Below are positions 8,196-15,508 of a stretch of 64,000 bases of DNA, piece by piece. How positions within the stretch are numbered: the first letter of the stretch is position 1; each line of letters starts with the position of its first letter. The stretch spans positions 3,605,001 through 3,669,000 of the forward strand of contig NZ_CP069812.1 of the NCBI RefSeq assembly GCF_016894385.1, given 5' to 3'. The position numbers and the translations under genes were made by a program. The DNA comes from Cupriavidus oxalaticus. GTDB lineage: Bacteria; Pseudomonadota; Gammaproteobacteria; Burkholderiales; Burkholderiaceae. The notes beneath the pieces are model-generated. The model did not search any database. It saw only the letters and a program-made list of their open reading frames with translations, and was not told the origin of the DNA.

Positions 8196-8813
8196 ATGGC
8201 CCGTACCAAGGCACCCGATTTCGAGGCGCAGCGCGAACAGATCCTGGACCTGGCCGCGGCTGCCTTCGCCAACAGCAGCTACCCCAGCACCTCGATGGCC
8301 GACCTGGCCGCCGCCTGCGGCACGTCCAAGGCGCGCCTCTACCACTATTACGAGAGCAAGGAAGCGATCCTGTTCGACCTGCTGGACCGCTACACGCGGC
8401 GGCTGATGCTGCTGGTCACCGAGGTCGAAGCCGATGCCGAGCGCCATGCGCGCACCGACAAGGAGGCGTTCGCCAACCTGATCCGCGCCTTCCTGGCCGA
8501 GTACGAAACCTCGCAGACACGCCATATCGCGCTGATCAACGACGTCAAGTTCCTCGCCGAAGGCCAGCGCGACGTGATTCTCGGCCGCGAGCGCGACGTG
8601 GTGGCGGCCTTCTCGCGCCTGCTGCGCCGGGCCTACCCGGAGCGCGTCACGCGCGATAACCAGACCGCGCTGACCATGACCGTGTTCGGCATGATCAACT
8701 GGACCTTCACCTGGCTCAAGCCGGGCGGCCGGCTATCGTACGCCGACTTTGCCGAGACGGTGCTCGACCTGCTCGAAGGCGGTCTGCCGGGCCGCGCCGC
8801 CGCGATCCGCTGA
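8196..8813 (+). CDS. paaR: TetR-family regulator, PaaR-like repressor of the paa genes
   Basis: A 205-residue TetR protein. The N-terminal helix-turn-helix covers roughly residues 10-55 (ILDLAAAAFANSSYPSTSMADLAAACGTSKARLYHYYESKEAILFDLL), and the rest is an all-helical ligand-binding domain. PaaR proteins of betaproteobacteria repress phenylacetate degradation and respond to phenylacetyl-CoA. The assignment rests on overall likeness, on nearness to paaABCDE and on the TetR-type palindrome before paaA. The gene overlaps no neighbour and lies 11 bp after the DUF1835 gene. A different TetR ligand cannot be excluded. Confidence 0.8.
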   Translation: MARTKAPDFEAQREQILDLAAAAFANSSYPSTSMADLAAACGTSKARLYHYYESKEAILFDLLDRYTRRLMLLVTEVEADAERHARTDKEAFANLIRAFLAEYETSQTRHIALINDVKFLAEGQRDVILGRERDVVAAFSRLLRRAYPERVTRDNQTALTMTVFGMINWTFTWLKPGGRLSYADFAETVLDLLEGGLPGRAAAIR

Positions 8814-9259
8814 CGACGTCGGGCCCGTCCCGGCCTGCCCCCGCTATCGTCAGGACCATCCTGCCGCTCCGCGCTGCCGGCGCTGCTCGTGGTCCTGCCT
8901 GAACATTTCCTCCAGCTCGCCGCGGCCCTGGCGGCCCAGGCCGTCAATCGCCGCCACCGCAATGCGCGCGGGCAACACCGGTTGCGGCGTTGCAACATAT
9001 CCACAGTTGATCCCACGCAACAATTCGTCAAATCTTCTTAAATCATTGATTTAATTGAATTTTTATGCGTTATGCGGCCACGTGCCCGGCTGCTGCGGCG
9101 CAGGAAGCTTACGTCAGACTGACAATTCCACTACAATACTTTTCACGCTGCATCAAGTTGGTGTTTCCCCGAATCACGCACCGAGCCAGGGAAAAGTGCC
9201 TGGCAAAACACCAAGGCAGTGCCTATTTTTATCTGTGACTGCATCAGGAAGGATTTAAC
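8814..9259. other. 446-bp intergenic region with palindrome and possible promoter
   Basis: AT content rises around 9025-9065. A perfect 17-bp palindrome TTAAATCATTGATTTAA lies at 9038-9054, and a DnaA-box-like ATATCCACA (one mismatch) at 8997-9005. A possible promoter for the GNAT gene is TTACGT (9109-9114) with TACAAT (9132-9137), 17 bp apart, implying a 5' leader of about 115 nt. That leader contains a 6-bp hairpin GCCAGG/CCTGGC (9185-9190 with 9199-9204) and a short T-rich run at 9226-9230, which might attenuate. No gene is supported. Confidence 0.4.
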
Positions 9260-9958
9260 GTGAACCCGCTCGAACTGAGCAAGGCTGTCGGCGCACTGAC
9301 CGACGAAGATCTGCGCAAGGCAGCTGCAGCGACGCAGGCCGCCCATCGCGGCACCGTTCTGGTGCGCGAGCTGGCCGCCCATCACCGCTCGCGCCTGCTG
9401 AAGCATTTCCTCGCCCTGGGCGAGGACGATCGCCTGCTCCGATTCGGCCAGTCGGTGGGCGACCACGTGATCGAAGCCTACGTGGACAGCATCGACTTCG
9501 ACCACGACACCGTGTTCGGCGTCTACGACGACAAGCTCGAGCTGATCGGCGTGGGCCACTTCGCCAACCTGCGCGACAATGCCCAGGGCCGCGTGGCGGA
9601 GTTCGGCGTGTCGGTGTCGCGCAGCGCCCGCGGCCGCGGTATCGGCAGCGCGCTGTTCGAGCGTGCGGCCATGCATGGCCGCAACACCAGCGTGCGCACG
9701 CTGTACATGCACTGCCTGTCGCGCAACGCCGCGATGATGCACATTGCCAAGAAGGCCGGCATGAAGGTCCAGTATGCCTACGGCGAGGCCGACGCCTACC
9801 TGGAACTGCCGCCGGCGGACACCGTCAGCCGCCTGACCGAGGCGCTGGACGAGCAGATGGCCGACCTTGACTACGCGGTGCGCCGCAACCTGCGCGACGC
9901 GCGCCGCTTCGGCCTGCGCTTCTGGCGCTCCATGGTGCCGCAAAAGCACACCGCCTGA
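9260..9958 (+). CDS. GNAT-family N-acetyltransferase
   Basis: A 232-residue protein with a GNAT fold in the middle. The acetyl-CoA-binding motif A is EFGVSVSRSARGRGIGSALFERA (R-G-x-G-I-G), followed by LYMHCLSRNAAMMHIAKKAGMKVQYAYGEADAYLEL. The first 55 residues contain TVLVRELAAHHRSRLLKHFLALGEDDRLLRFG, seen in a group of GNAT proteins common in Burkholderiales. The substrate is unknown. The GTG start follows AGGAAGGA by a normal distance. It stands alone and ends in a terminator. Confidence 0.88.
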   Translation: MNPLELSKAVGALTDEDLRKAAAATQAAHRGTVLVRELAAHHRSRLLKHFLALGEDDRLLRFGQSVGDHVIEAYVDSIDFDHDTVFGVYDDKLELIGVGHFANLRDNAQGRVAEFGVSVSRSARGRGIGSALFERAAMHGRNTSVRTLYMHCLSRNAAMMHIAKKAGMKVQYAYGEADAYLELPPADTVSRLTEALDEQMADLDYAVRRNLRDARRFGLRFWRSMVPQKHTA

Positions 9959-9994
9959 GCGGGCTGCCCGCCCGCTTCGCCGCCCACGGCCACC

Positions 9995-10026
9995 ACGGCG
10001 CATCGCAACGATGCGCCGTTCTTGCA
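9995..10026 (+). terminator. Terminator of the GNAT gene
   Basis: ACGGCGCATCG (9995-10005) pairs perfectly with CGATGCGCCGT (10009-10019) over a CAA loop, followed by TTCTTGC. It lies between the GNAT gene and the converging Lrp gene. Confidence 0.65.
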
Positions 10027-10042
10027 TGCGCCCCCGGATCGC

Positions 10043-10537
10043 TCAGGCCGCGCCGCCAACCGGCAGCGCCGTGGTGTCCTTGATGCTTTCCAGCGCAAAG
10101 CTGGAGCGCACGTCGATCACCGACGGATGGGCCAGCAGTTGCTCCTGCATGAAGCGCGCGAAGTGCTCCATGTCCTCGACATAGACCTTGAGCAGCAGGT
10201 CCATTTCGCCGGTCATGGCATGGCATGCCGCCACCTCGGGCCATACTGCGATGGAAGCGCGGAACAGGTCCAGCGGCGCCTTGCCTTTGGGCGCGCCGCC
10301 ATGCTTCTCCAACCGGACGTTGATATAGGCCAGCAGGCCGAGTCCGATCTTGTTCGGCTCCAGCAGCGCCGCGTACTGCCGGATCACGCCGATCTCCTCC
10401 AGCCGCTGGATGCGGCGCAGGCAGGGGCTGGGCGACAGGTTGACGCGCTCGGCCACCTCCAGGTTGGTCAACCGGCCGTTGGTCTGCAGCACTTCCAGGA
10501 TCTTCCGGTCGATCTTGTCCAACTCCACCTTGCTCAC
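10043..10537 (-). CDS. Lrp/AsnC-family transcriptional regulator
   Basis: A 164-residue protein. The N-terminal helix-turn-helix (LDKIDRKILEVLQTNGRLTNLEVAERVNLSPSPCLRRIQRLEEIGVI, about residues 5-52) is followed by the RAM ligand-binding domain (ACHAMTGEMDLLLKVYVEDMEHF). These regulators form dimers or octamers and sense amino acids. I chose the GTG at 10537 (VSKVELDK) with GGAG 10 bases upstream; a TTG at 10570 would lengthen the protein into AT-rich promoter DNA. The nearest plausible target is the gene itself; no amino-acid operon adjoins it. Confidence 0.92.
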   Translation of the reverse strand: MSKVELDKIDRKILEVLQTNGRLTNLEVAERVNLSPSPCLRRIQRLEEIGVIRQYAALLEPNKIGLGLLAYINVRLEKHGGAPKGKAPLDLFRASIAVWPEVAACHAMTGEMDLLLKVYVEDMEHFARFMQEQLLAHPSVIDVRSSFALESIKDTTALPVGGAA

Positions 10538-10953
10538 GATATTGTTGCTCCGCAATATGTTTATTGGCAATTTTTTTGCGCAAATTTAGCAAACCGTGCA
10601 CAAGTACGCAATTTTTTGTGTGATTGCGTCCGCTGCGGGCCGGATTTCTGGCCAATCAGCGCCTTTTGGGTCACTCGTGCTGCAGCCGATCGGGCTGGGC
10701 AACCTGCCTGGTCGCACAGCTGCGGGGGTTGCAGTCGTGCCCGCGGCAACCGGAGAAGGCAAGGATGGTGCCAAGGCCGGCGCAGCACAGGGAAGCGGCA
10801 TTCTACGGGCGTTTGCCGCCGGGGTCAGATACTTCCTGGTTGACGCGCTGCCAGCGCAGTTACGAACCGAGCCAAAACAAAAGCGCGCGGCCCGGGGGCA
10901 CGCGCGCTGAACAGCGGTTTCGGGCGGACGGCCACGGCCGTCCTGCCGCGGCA
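10538..10953. other. Intergenic region upstream of lrp, downstream of the EF-hand gene
   Basis: The first 80 bp are AT-rich, with two similar words (GCAATTTTTTTGCGC and GCAATTTTTTGTGTG), and form the likely promoter and autoregulatory region of the Lrp gene. The far end (10873-10908) holds the terminator of the EF-hand gene. The 230 bp between show nothing I can name. Confidence 0.45.
10873..10908 (-). terminator. Rho-independent terminator of the EF-hand gene
   Basis: On the minus strand AGCGCGCG (10908-10901) pairs with CGCGCGCT (10889-10882), followed by TTTGTTTT. It lies about 45 bp past the stop of the EF-hand gene. Confidence 0.75.
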
Positions 10954-11547
10954 TCAGCCGCCGCTGGTAGATGGGGCACCCGGTGCAGACGGGGTCGCGG
11001 GAGCTGGCTGGCTGCCGGGAGCACCCTGGCCCTGCGGGCCACGGCGATGGTGGTCGCGGTGCATCTTCTGCATGCCGGCGCGGATTTCGTCGCGGGTCAG
11101 CTTGCCGTCGCGGTTGGCGTCGAGCTGGTCGAAGCGCTTGGCCAGCCGCGGCATGCCGGCATTGGCCTCGGCCTTGGTCAGGGCGCCGTCGCTGTTCTTG
11201 TCGGCAGCCTTGAATTTCTCATCGAAGGCAGCCTGCATGCGGGCGTGGCGCTCAGCCATGACGGCCTTGCGGTGCGCGTCCATCTCTGACTTGTCGATCT
11301 TGCCGTCGCGGTTGGTGTCGAGCTTGTTGAAGTAGGCATCGGCCTCGGCCTTGGAGATCGCGCCGTCGTTGTCGGTATCGACCGCCTTCATCCAGCCGCC
11401 GCCATGGCCCATATGGTGGTGGTGGCCGGGCTTGCCGGCCGGTGCGGCGGGCGCACTGGCCTGGGCGAAGGCGCCGCCGGCAACCAGCAGGGCGGCCGAG
11501 GCGGCCAGGAACGGCTTCAGGATCTGCTGCTTGTGATTGCGTTGCAT
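10954..11547 (-). CDS. Secreted EF-hand calcium-binding protein with four EF-hands
   Basis: A 197-residue protein with a Sec signal peptide (residues 1-28, ending GGAFAQA). A His-rich stretch (GHHHHMGHGG, 41-50) follows, then four canonical EF-hand loops: DTDNDGAISKAE (57-68), DTNRDGKIDKSE (77-88), DKNSDGALTKAE (116-127) and DANRDGKLTRDE (143-154). The tail is rich in Pro, Ala and Ser. It should bind calcium in the periplasm or outside the cell; the partner is unknown. It lies downstream of gspC on the same strand with 154 bp between. A shorter relative is encoded at 40099. Confidence 0.9.
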   Translation of the reverse strand: MQRNHKQQILKPFLAASAALLVAGGAFAQASAPAAPAGKPGHHHHMGHGGGWMKAVDTDNDGAISKAEADAYFNKLDTNRDGKIDKSEMDAHRKAVMAERHARMQAAFDEKFKAADKNSDGALTKAEANAGMPRLAKRFDQLDANRDGKLTRDEIRAGMQKMHRDHHRRGPQGQGAPGSQPAPATPSAPGAPSTSGG

Positions 11548-11701
11548 GTCTTGCTCCTTGTCATCACGTTGGCATGTACGGATTAGAACGCAGACGATGC
11601 AGGGAGGTTGGCGCTTTTAATACGATGTTACCCGCCTCACAGAAAGGCTGGCGCCCCGTAAGGGAACGCAACGCGCCGCGAATATTCGCGGCCTTGCCAG
11701 C

Positions 11702-12436
11702 TTAATTCTTGGGGACCAGCATCCCATCCTGGCTGGGCGGCGGCGCCATCATGGGCTGATGCTGGGCAGCAGGTTGCGCCTGGGGCTGGGACTGGACTTG
11801 CGGCTGTGGGGGCTGGCCTGGAGCTGCGTGGGTCGGTTGGGCCGCTTGGGGCGGTTGGGGCGGTTGGGTCGGTTGGGTCGGCGGGCTGGCCACCGGAGCC
11901 GGCGGCGGCATCGGCGTCGCCATCGGCGCGGCGGCGCCGGCGGGCGGCGTAGGCAGCGCGGGAGCCGGTGCACCGGCGGCCGGTGCACGCGCGGCGCCCG
12001 CCTGCACCGGCAAGGCGATTTCCTGGCGCACGCCGCTGCGTTCGATCACCACCGAGCGCTGGCGGATTTCCACCAGCCGGATCTGCTGCGACAGTTCGGC
12101 ACCGGACCGCACCGCCTTGGGCGGCCCGCCGTCCATCGACACGATCGCCGCGCCGGCGCCGCCATTGACCTCAGCCACCACGCCGAGCAGCTGCACGTCG
12201 CGCGGACCGCCCTGGGCCGAGCCGCCGAACAGTGTCGCCACGGCACCGGTCTCGACAGCCTCGGTCTGGGCAACGCGCGCGCTCTGCGGCACCGGCAGGG
12301 TGCGCATCGCGCTGAAGGTCAGTACCCAGTATGTAACCAGCGCGCACAGCGCGACAAACAGCGCCACGCTTGCCAGGCGCGGCAACCACGGCGCGTGGGC
12401 GTTGAAGCGAAGGACGGGCCGGAGGGAGAGTTGCAC
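11702..12436 (-). CDS. gspC: Type II secretion system protein GspC (inner-membrane clamp)
   Basis: A 244-residue bitopic inner-membrane protein. A membrane segment (WLPRLASVALFVALCALVTYWVL) is followed by the periplasmic homology region (VQLLGVVAEVNGGAGAAIVSMDGGPPKAVRSGAELSQQIRLVEI), which docks on the GspD secretin. There is no PDZ or coiled-coil domain; instead there is a Pro/Gln-rich tail of about 100 residues, partly made of a 9-bp tandem repeat (11834-11878). I took the GTG at 12436 with AGGGG upstream; an ATG at 12490 is possible. Unusually, it is not in the main gsp operon but on the opposite strand beyond hmp/nsrR. Confidence 0.85.
   Translation of the reverse strand: MQLSLRPVLRFNAHAPWLPRLASVALFVALCALVTYWVLTFSAMRTLPVPQSARVAQTEAVETGAVATLFGGSAQGGPRDVQLLGVVAEVNGGAGAAIVSMDGGPPKAVRSGAELSQQIRLVEIRQRSVVIERSGVRQEIALPVQAGAARAPAAGAPAPALPTPPAGAAAPMATPMPPPAPVASPPTQPTQPPQPPQAAQPTHAAPGQPPQPQVQSQPQAQPAAQHQPMMAPPPSQDGMLVPKN
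11834..11878. repeat. 9-bp tandem repeat, five copies, inside gspC
   Basis: Five consecutive copies of CGGTTGGGN (11834-11842, 11843-11851, 11852-11860, 11861-11869, 11870-11878), with small changes, the second being CGCTTGGGG. Read on the minus strand they give the Thr/Pro-Gln-Pro series in the GspC tail. The 9-bp unit keeps the frame, so copy number can change without breaking the gene. Confidence 0.8.
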
Positions 12437-12529
12437 GGGAACGGTACCCCTGACGCAGATGAACGATCGCGCCAAGCGTACCAGAGCCACATGACACTGT
12501 CGCCTTCACCGGCCCGGCCGGCGAGGGCC

Positions 12530-13750
12530 TCAGAGCAGGTCGTCGAGCAGGTCCGGGCCAAAGACTTCGCGGTCGATGTGCGCCACCGGCACGCCGGCGC
12601 TGACCAGCGCATGGCGCTGCGCCTGCATGAAGCCCAGCGGCCCGCACAGGTAGAAGCGGCCGTCGATGAAGCGCTGCAGCTCCGGCCGGGCCAGCAACTC
12701 GGCCATCGGCATGGTGCCGGCGTGGTCGTAGTCGCGGCCGATGGCGTCGCCGGCCTCGGGCGCTTCATAGCTGATATGCGTCACCAGTTGCGGCAACCGT
12801 TCGCGCGCCCACTGCAGGTCAGCGCGATGCGCGTGGTGGCGACCGCCGCGAGCCGCATGCGCGAACAGGATCGGGCGCTGCGAGCCCTGGGCGGCAAGCG
12901 TGCGCAGCACCGAGATCATCGGCGTGATGCCGATGCCGCCCGACAGCAGCACCAGCGGGCGGCGGCCGTCGAGCGCCGGGGTGAAATCGCCGAACGGCGC
13001 GCTTACCTTCAGCTCGGTGCCGTCCTGCTCGTTGGCATGCAGCCAGTTGGAGACCGCGCCAGCCGGCGTCGATTGGTCGCCGTCCTCGCGCTTGACCGAA
13101 ATGCGCCAGGTCGGCAGGCCGGTCTCACCCGACAGAGAATACTGGCGCAGCTGGCGCGTACCGTCATCGAGATGCGCCTCGACGCTGATGTACTGGCCGG
13201 GGCGGAAGTCGCGCAGCGGGCCGCCATCGGCTGCCGCCAGCGTCAGCGACACCACCTGCTCGCCCTGCGCTTCGCGGCGCATCACGCGCACCGCCGTCAG
13301 CTCGCCGGCAGCCACGCCGCTGCGCTGGTACAGCCGTGCCTCGGCGGCAATCAGCTCGCCGGCCAGCAGCCAGTAGGCTTCGTCCCAGGCGGCCAGCAGC
13401 GGCGGCGTGGCGGCATCGCCCAGCACCGCCTTGATCGCGCCCAGCAGGTGGCGGCCGACGATCGGGTAATGCGACGGAGTCAGGCCCACTGCCGCATGCT
13501 TGTGCACGATGCGGTCGACCACCGGCGCCAGCGCCGCGCCATTGTCGATATTGGCGGCGTAGGCGAACACGGCCGACGCCAGCGATTGCTGCTGGCTGCC
13601 GTTGGCCTGGTTGCCCATGTTGAACATCTGCGTGAGTTCAGGCCGGTCGGAGAACATCTCGCGGTAAAAGTGGGTGGTGATGGCCAGGCCATGCTCGCGC
13701 AGCACGGGGACGCTCGCATCGATATAGGGGCGGGAAGCGGCGGACAGCAT
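12530..13750 (-). CDS. hmp: Flavohaemoprotein, nitric oxide dioxygenase
   Basis: A 406-residue protein that turns NO and oxygen into nitrate in the cytoplasm. The N-terminal globin domain (1-140) has the proximal-His region IVHKHAAVGLTPSHYPIVGRHLL. The FAD domain (about 150-265) has RQYSLSGE, and the C-terminal NAD domain has LLSGGIGITPMISVL and FYLCGPLGFM. The start at 13750 follows GGAG; the frame runs on to 13777 but that would overlap the operator. A 23-bp NsrR-type operator lies 19 bp upstream, and nsrR is next on the same strand, so NO should induce it. Confidence 0.95.
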   Translation of the reverse strand: MLSAASRPYIDASVPVLREHGLAITTHFYREMFSDRPELTQMFNMGNQANGSQQQSLASAVFAYAANIDNGAALAPVVDRIVHKHAAVGLTPSHYPIVGRHLLGAIKAVLGDAATPPLLAAWDEAYWLLAGELIAAEARLYQRSGVAAGELTAVRVMRREAQGEQVVSLTLAAADGGPLRDFRPGQYISVEAHLDDGTRQLRQYSLSGETGLPTWRISVKREDGDQSTPAGAVSNWLHANEQDGTELKVSAPFGDFTPALDGRRPLVLLSGGIGITPMISVLRTLAAQGSQRPILFAHAARGGRHHAHRADLQWARERLPQLVTHISYEAPEAGDAIGRDYDHAGTMPMAELLARPELQRFIDGRFYLCGPLGFMQAQRHALVSAGVPVAHIDREVFGPDLLDDLL

Positions 13751-13768
13751 CAAATAACACTCCGTTAA

Positions 13769-13791
13769 TTCATGCATGTTATATGCATGTT
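13769..13791. promoter_or_regulatory. NsrR operator candidate before hmp
   Basis: An 11-1-11 inverted repeat with ATGCAT in each arm (13772-13777 and 13783-13788); 8 of 11 positions pair. This matches the layout of known NsrR sites. It ends 19 bp from the hmp start, where bound NsrR would block transcription. Confidence 0.75.
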
Positions 13792-13800
13792 TTTTCGCAC

Positions 13801-13825
13801 AATAAAACCGGCGCTCGTGGGCGCC
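13801..13825 (-). terminator. Weak terminator after nsrR
   Basis: On the minus strand GGCGC (13825-13821) pairs with GCGCC (13814-13810), followed by GGTTTTATT. The stem is short, so some read-through into hmp is likely. Confidence 0.4.
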
Positions 13826-13843
13826 TGCGCGGACTCAGTCCAC

Positions 13844-14296
13844 TCAGGCCGAACGCCGGTTCAGGAAATCGCGATGCAGCTGGATGATCGACTCGGCAGT
13901 CTTGCTGCCGGTGACATCGGCCAGCGTGACATCGTCCAGCGCGCGGTAGAACGCCTGCTCGGCCACGTCCAGCGCGCGCTTCAGGCGGCAGTTGCCGTTC
14001 AGCGCGCAGGGCGGGTTGTCGCAGTCGATGATGGCCTTGTGGCCTTCCAGCTCGCGCAGGATGGTACCGATGGTCAGCTGTTCGGCACCCGGCCCGAGCT
14101 GCAGGCCGCCGTGGCGACCGCGCGTGGCGGTGATCCAGCCCAGCTTCGACAGCCGCGCCGCCACCTTGACCAGGTGGTTGTGCGAGATGTCGAACTGCTG
14201 GCCCACTTCCGCAATGGTGATGGGCCGGCTGCCGTCGCCACGGGCGACGTACATCAGCAGGCGCAGTGCATAGTCGGAAAAACGGGTCAGTTGCAT
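13844..14296 (-). CDS. nsrR: NsrR, Rrf2-family nitric-oxide-sensing Fe-S repressor
   Basis: A 150-residue Rrf2 protein. The winged helix-turn-helix is at the N-terminus (LTRFSDYALRLLMYVARGDGSRPITIAEVGQQFDISHNHLVKVAARLSKLGWI). Three cysteines, C92, C97 and C103 (DCDNPPCALNGNC), ligate the NO-sensitive [Fe-S] cluster as in other NsrR proteins. NO destroys the cluster and releases DNA. Two NsrR-type operators flank the gene, one before nsrR itself and one before hmp, giving a simple NO-detoxification circuit. The pair sits between gspC and gspG. Confidence 0.93.
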   Translation of the reverse strand: MQLTRFSDYALRLLMYVARGDGSRPITIAEVGQQFDISHNHLVKVAARLSKLGWITATRGRHGGLQLGPGAEQLTIGTILRELEGHKAIIDCDNPPCALNGNCRLKRALDVAEQAFYRALDDVTLADVTGSKTAESIIQLHRDFLNRRSA

Positions 14297-14314
14297 CGTG
14301 GCGACATCTTAAAA

Positions 14315-14337
14315 AATATGCATCCTGGATGCAAGTT
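14315..14337. promoter_or_regulatory. NsrR operator candidate before nsrR (autoregulation)
   Basis: Left arm AATATGCATCC (14315-14325), one central base, right arm GGATGCAAGTT (14327-14337); 9 of 11 positions pair. It lies 19-41 bp upstream of the nsrR start. Confidence 0.8.
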
Positions 14338-14359
14338 AAATACGGTCTGGCGCACCGGC

Positions 14360-14375
14360 TGTGATTTGCATCACA
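14360..14375. promoter_or_regulatory. CRP/Vfr-type binding site TGTGA-N6-TCACA
   Basis: TGTGATTTGCATCACA is a perfect match to the two TGTGA/TCACA half-sites of a CRP-family box. Its centre (14367.5) lies 71.5 bp before the start expected from the TATACT at 14428-14433, a classic class I activator position for the gsp operon. It also lies 64 bp before the divergent nsrR start and could act there. Confidence 0.65.
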
Positions 14376-14427
14376 CATTGCGGCGGCGCCGACGCCACCT
14401 CCCATAAAACAGTCATGTGGCGCCGGT

Positions 14428-14433
14428 TATACT
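14428..14433 (+). promoter_or_regulatory. Candidate -10 element of the gsp operon
   Basis: TATACT lies 70 bp before gspG. The matching -35 (about 14405-14410, TAAAAC) is poor, which fits an activator-dependent promoter. Confidence 0.4.
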
Positions 14434-14503
14434 GACTGGCGACACCGGCCCGCCGCCAGCCCGGCCGCGGGCGCAGCCATTCCAGCAACGAGGTTCACAG
14501 ACG

Positions 14504-14977
14504 ATGCGCATTTTCCCTACCCGTTCCGCCAGCCCTGCCCGTTCCCGGCCCGCACGCGCCCGCCGCGCGCGCGGCTTCACCCTGATCGAAATCATGGTGG
14601 TGATCGTGATCCTTGGCGTGCTGGCGGCGCTGGTAGTGCCCAAGATCATGAGCCGTCCGGACGAAGCGCGCATCGTCGCGGCACGCCAGGATATCTCGTC
14701 GATCATGCAGGCGCTCAAGCTGTACCGGCTCGACAACAGCCGCTACCCGACCACCGAGCAAGGCCTGGCCGCGCTGGTGACCAAGCCCGCCACCGAGCCG
14801 GTGCCGAACAACTGGAAGGGCGGTGGCTACCTGGAAAAGCTGCCCAAGGACCCCTGGGGCCATCCGTATCAGTACCTGAACCCGGGCGTGCGCGGCGAGA
14901 TCGACGTGTTCAGCTTCGGCGCCGACGGCCAGGCCGGCGGCAACGGCAACGACGCCGATATCGGCAACTGGGAATAA
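14504..14977 (+). CDS. gspG: Type II secretion major pseudopilin GspG
   Basis: A 157-residue prepilin. A basic leader of about 23 residues ends in RARG, then the prepilin peptidase site G/FTLIEIMVVIVILGVLAALVVPKIM. The globular part has the hallmark DNSRYPTTEQGLAALVTKP, LPKDPWGHPYQYLNPG and the calcium-loop region ending DIGNWE. GspG builds the periplasmic pseudopilus that pushes folded exoproteins through GspD. Start MRIFPTRS at 14504, with an ACGAGG upstream; first gene of gspGHIJKLMNDEF. Confidence 0.97.
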   Translation: MRIFPTRSASPARSRPARARRARGFTLIEIMVVIVILGVLAALVVPKIMSRPDEARIVAARQDISSIMQALKLYRLDNSRYPTTEQGLAALVTKPATEPVPNNWKGGGYLEKLPKDPWGHPYQYLNPGVRGEIDVFSFGADGQAGGNGNDADIGNWE

Positions 14978-15010
14978 ATCCCGGCGCGCCCCGCCCCCAC
15001 CCTCTGACCC

Positions 15011-15508
15011 ATGACCACGGCGCCGCGCCGCCGCGCGCCCTTGCGGCCCCGGGGCTTTACCCTGCTCGAGCTGCTGGTGGTCATGGTGATCGCCGGCATC
15101 GTGATCTCGCTGGTTGCGATCAACGCCTCGCCCAACGAGCGCGGTCGCGTGCTGGATGACGGCCAGCGCATCGCGCGTCTGTTCGAGCTGGCGCAGGAAG
15201 AGGCGCAACTCGGCGCCCGCCCCATCGCCTGGGAGGGCGATGCCGGCGGCTGGCGCTTCCTGGAATCGACCCCGAACGGCTGGATTCCCATGCGTACCGA
15301 CGTGTTCGCGCCGGGCCGGTGGCGGCTGGCGCTGGACCAGGTGCTGGTTGCCGAAGGCGGCCGGCCCACCGGCACCGGCGGCCCGCTGCGGCTGGTCTTC
15401 GGGCGCGAGCTGATCGATATGCCGCAGCGGCTGATCCTGGTGCGCGGCAATATCCGCGTGGACGTTACCGGCGACGGCGGCGGCCGTTACTTCGCCAGCA
15501 CGCCATGA
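15011..15508 (+). CDS. gspH: Type II secretion minor pseudopilin GspH
   Basis: A 165-residue prepilin-like protein with the cleavage motif RPRG/FTLLELLVVMVIAGIVISLVAI at residues 14-36, then a beta-rich globular part (GARPIAWEGDAGGWRFLE). GspH is a minor pseudopilin at the tip region. Its stop overlaps the gspI start (ATGA), showing translational coupling. Confidence 0.95.
   Translation: MTTAPRRRAPLRPRGFTLLELLVVMVIAGIVISLVAINASPNERGRVLDDGQRIARLFELAQEEAQLGARPIAWEGDAGGWRFLESTPNGWIPMRTDVFAPGRWRLALDQVLVAEGGRPTGTGGPLRLVFGRELIDMPQRLILVRGNIRVDVTGDGGGRYFASTP

Noticed and set aside
11675..11692. 18-bp palindrome GCCGCGAATATTCGCGGC as terminator of gspC
   Set aside because: The stem is perfect but no T-run follows on the minus strand, so I do not call termination; it may be chance in GC-rich DNA.
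11759..13768. Long plus-strand frame of 669 codons over gspC and hmp
   Set aside because: It is an antisense shadow of two well-recognised minus-strand genes; its product is Arg/His-rich with no family features.
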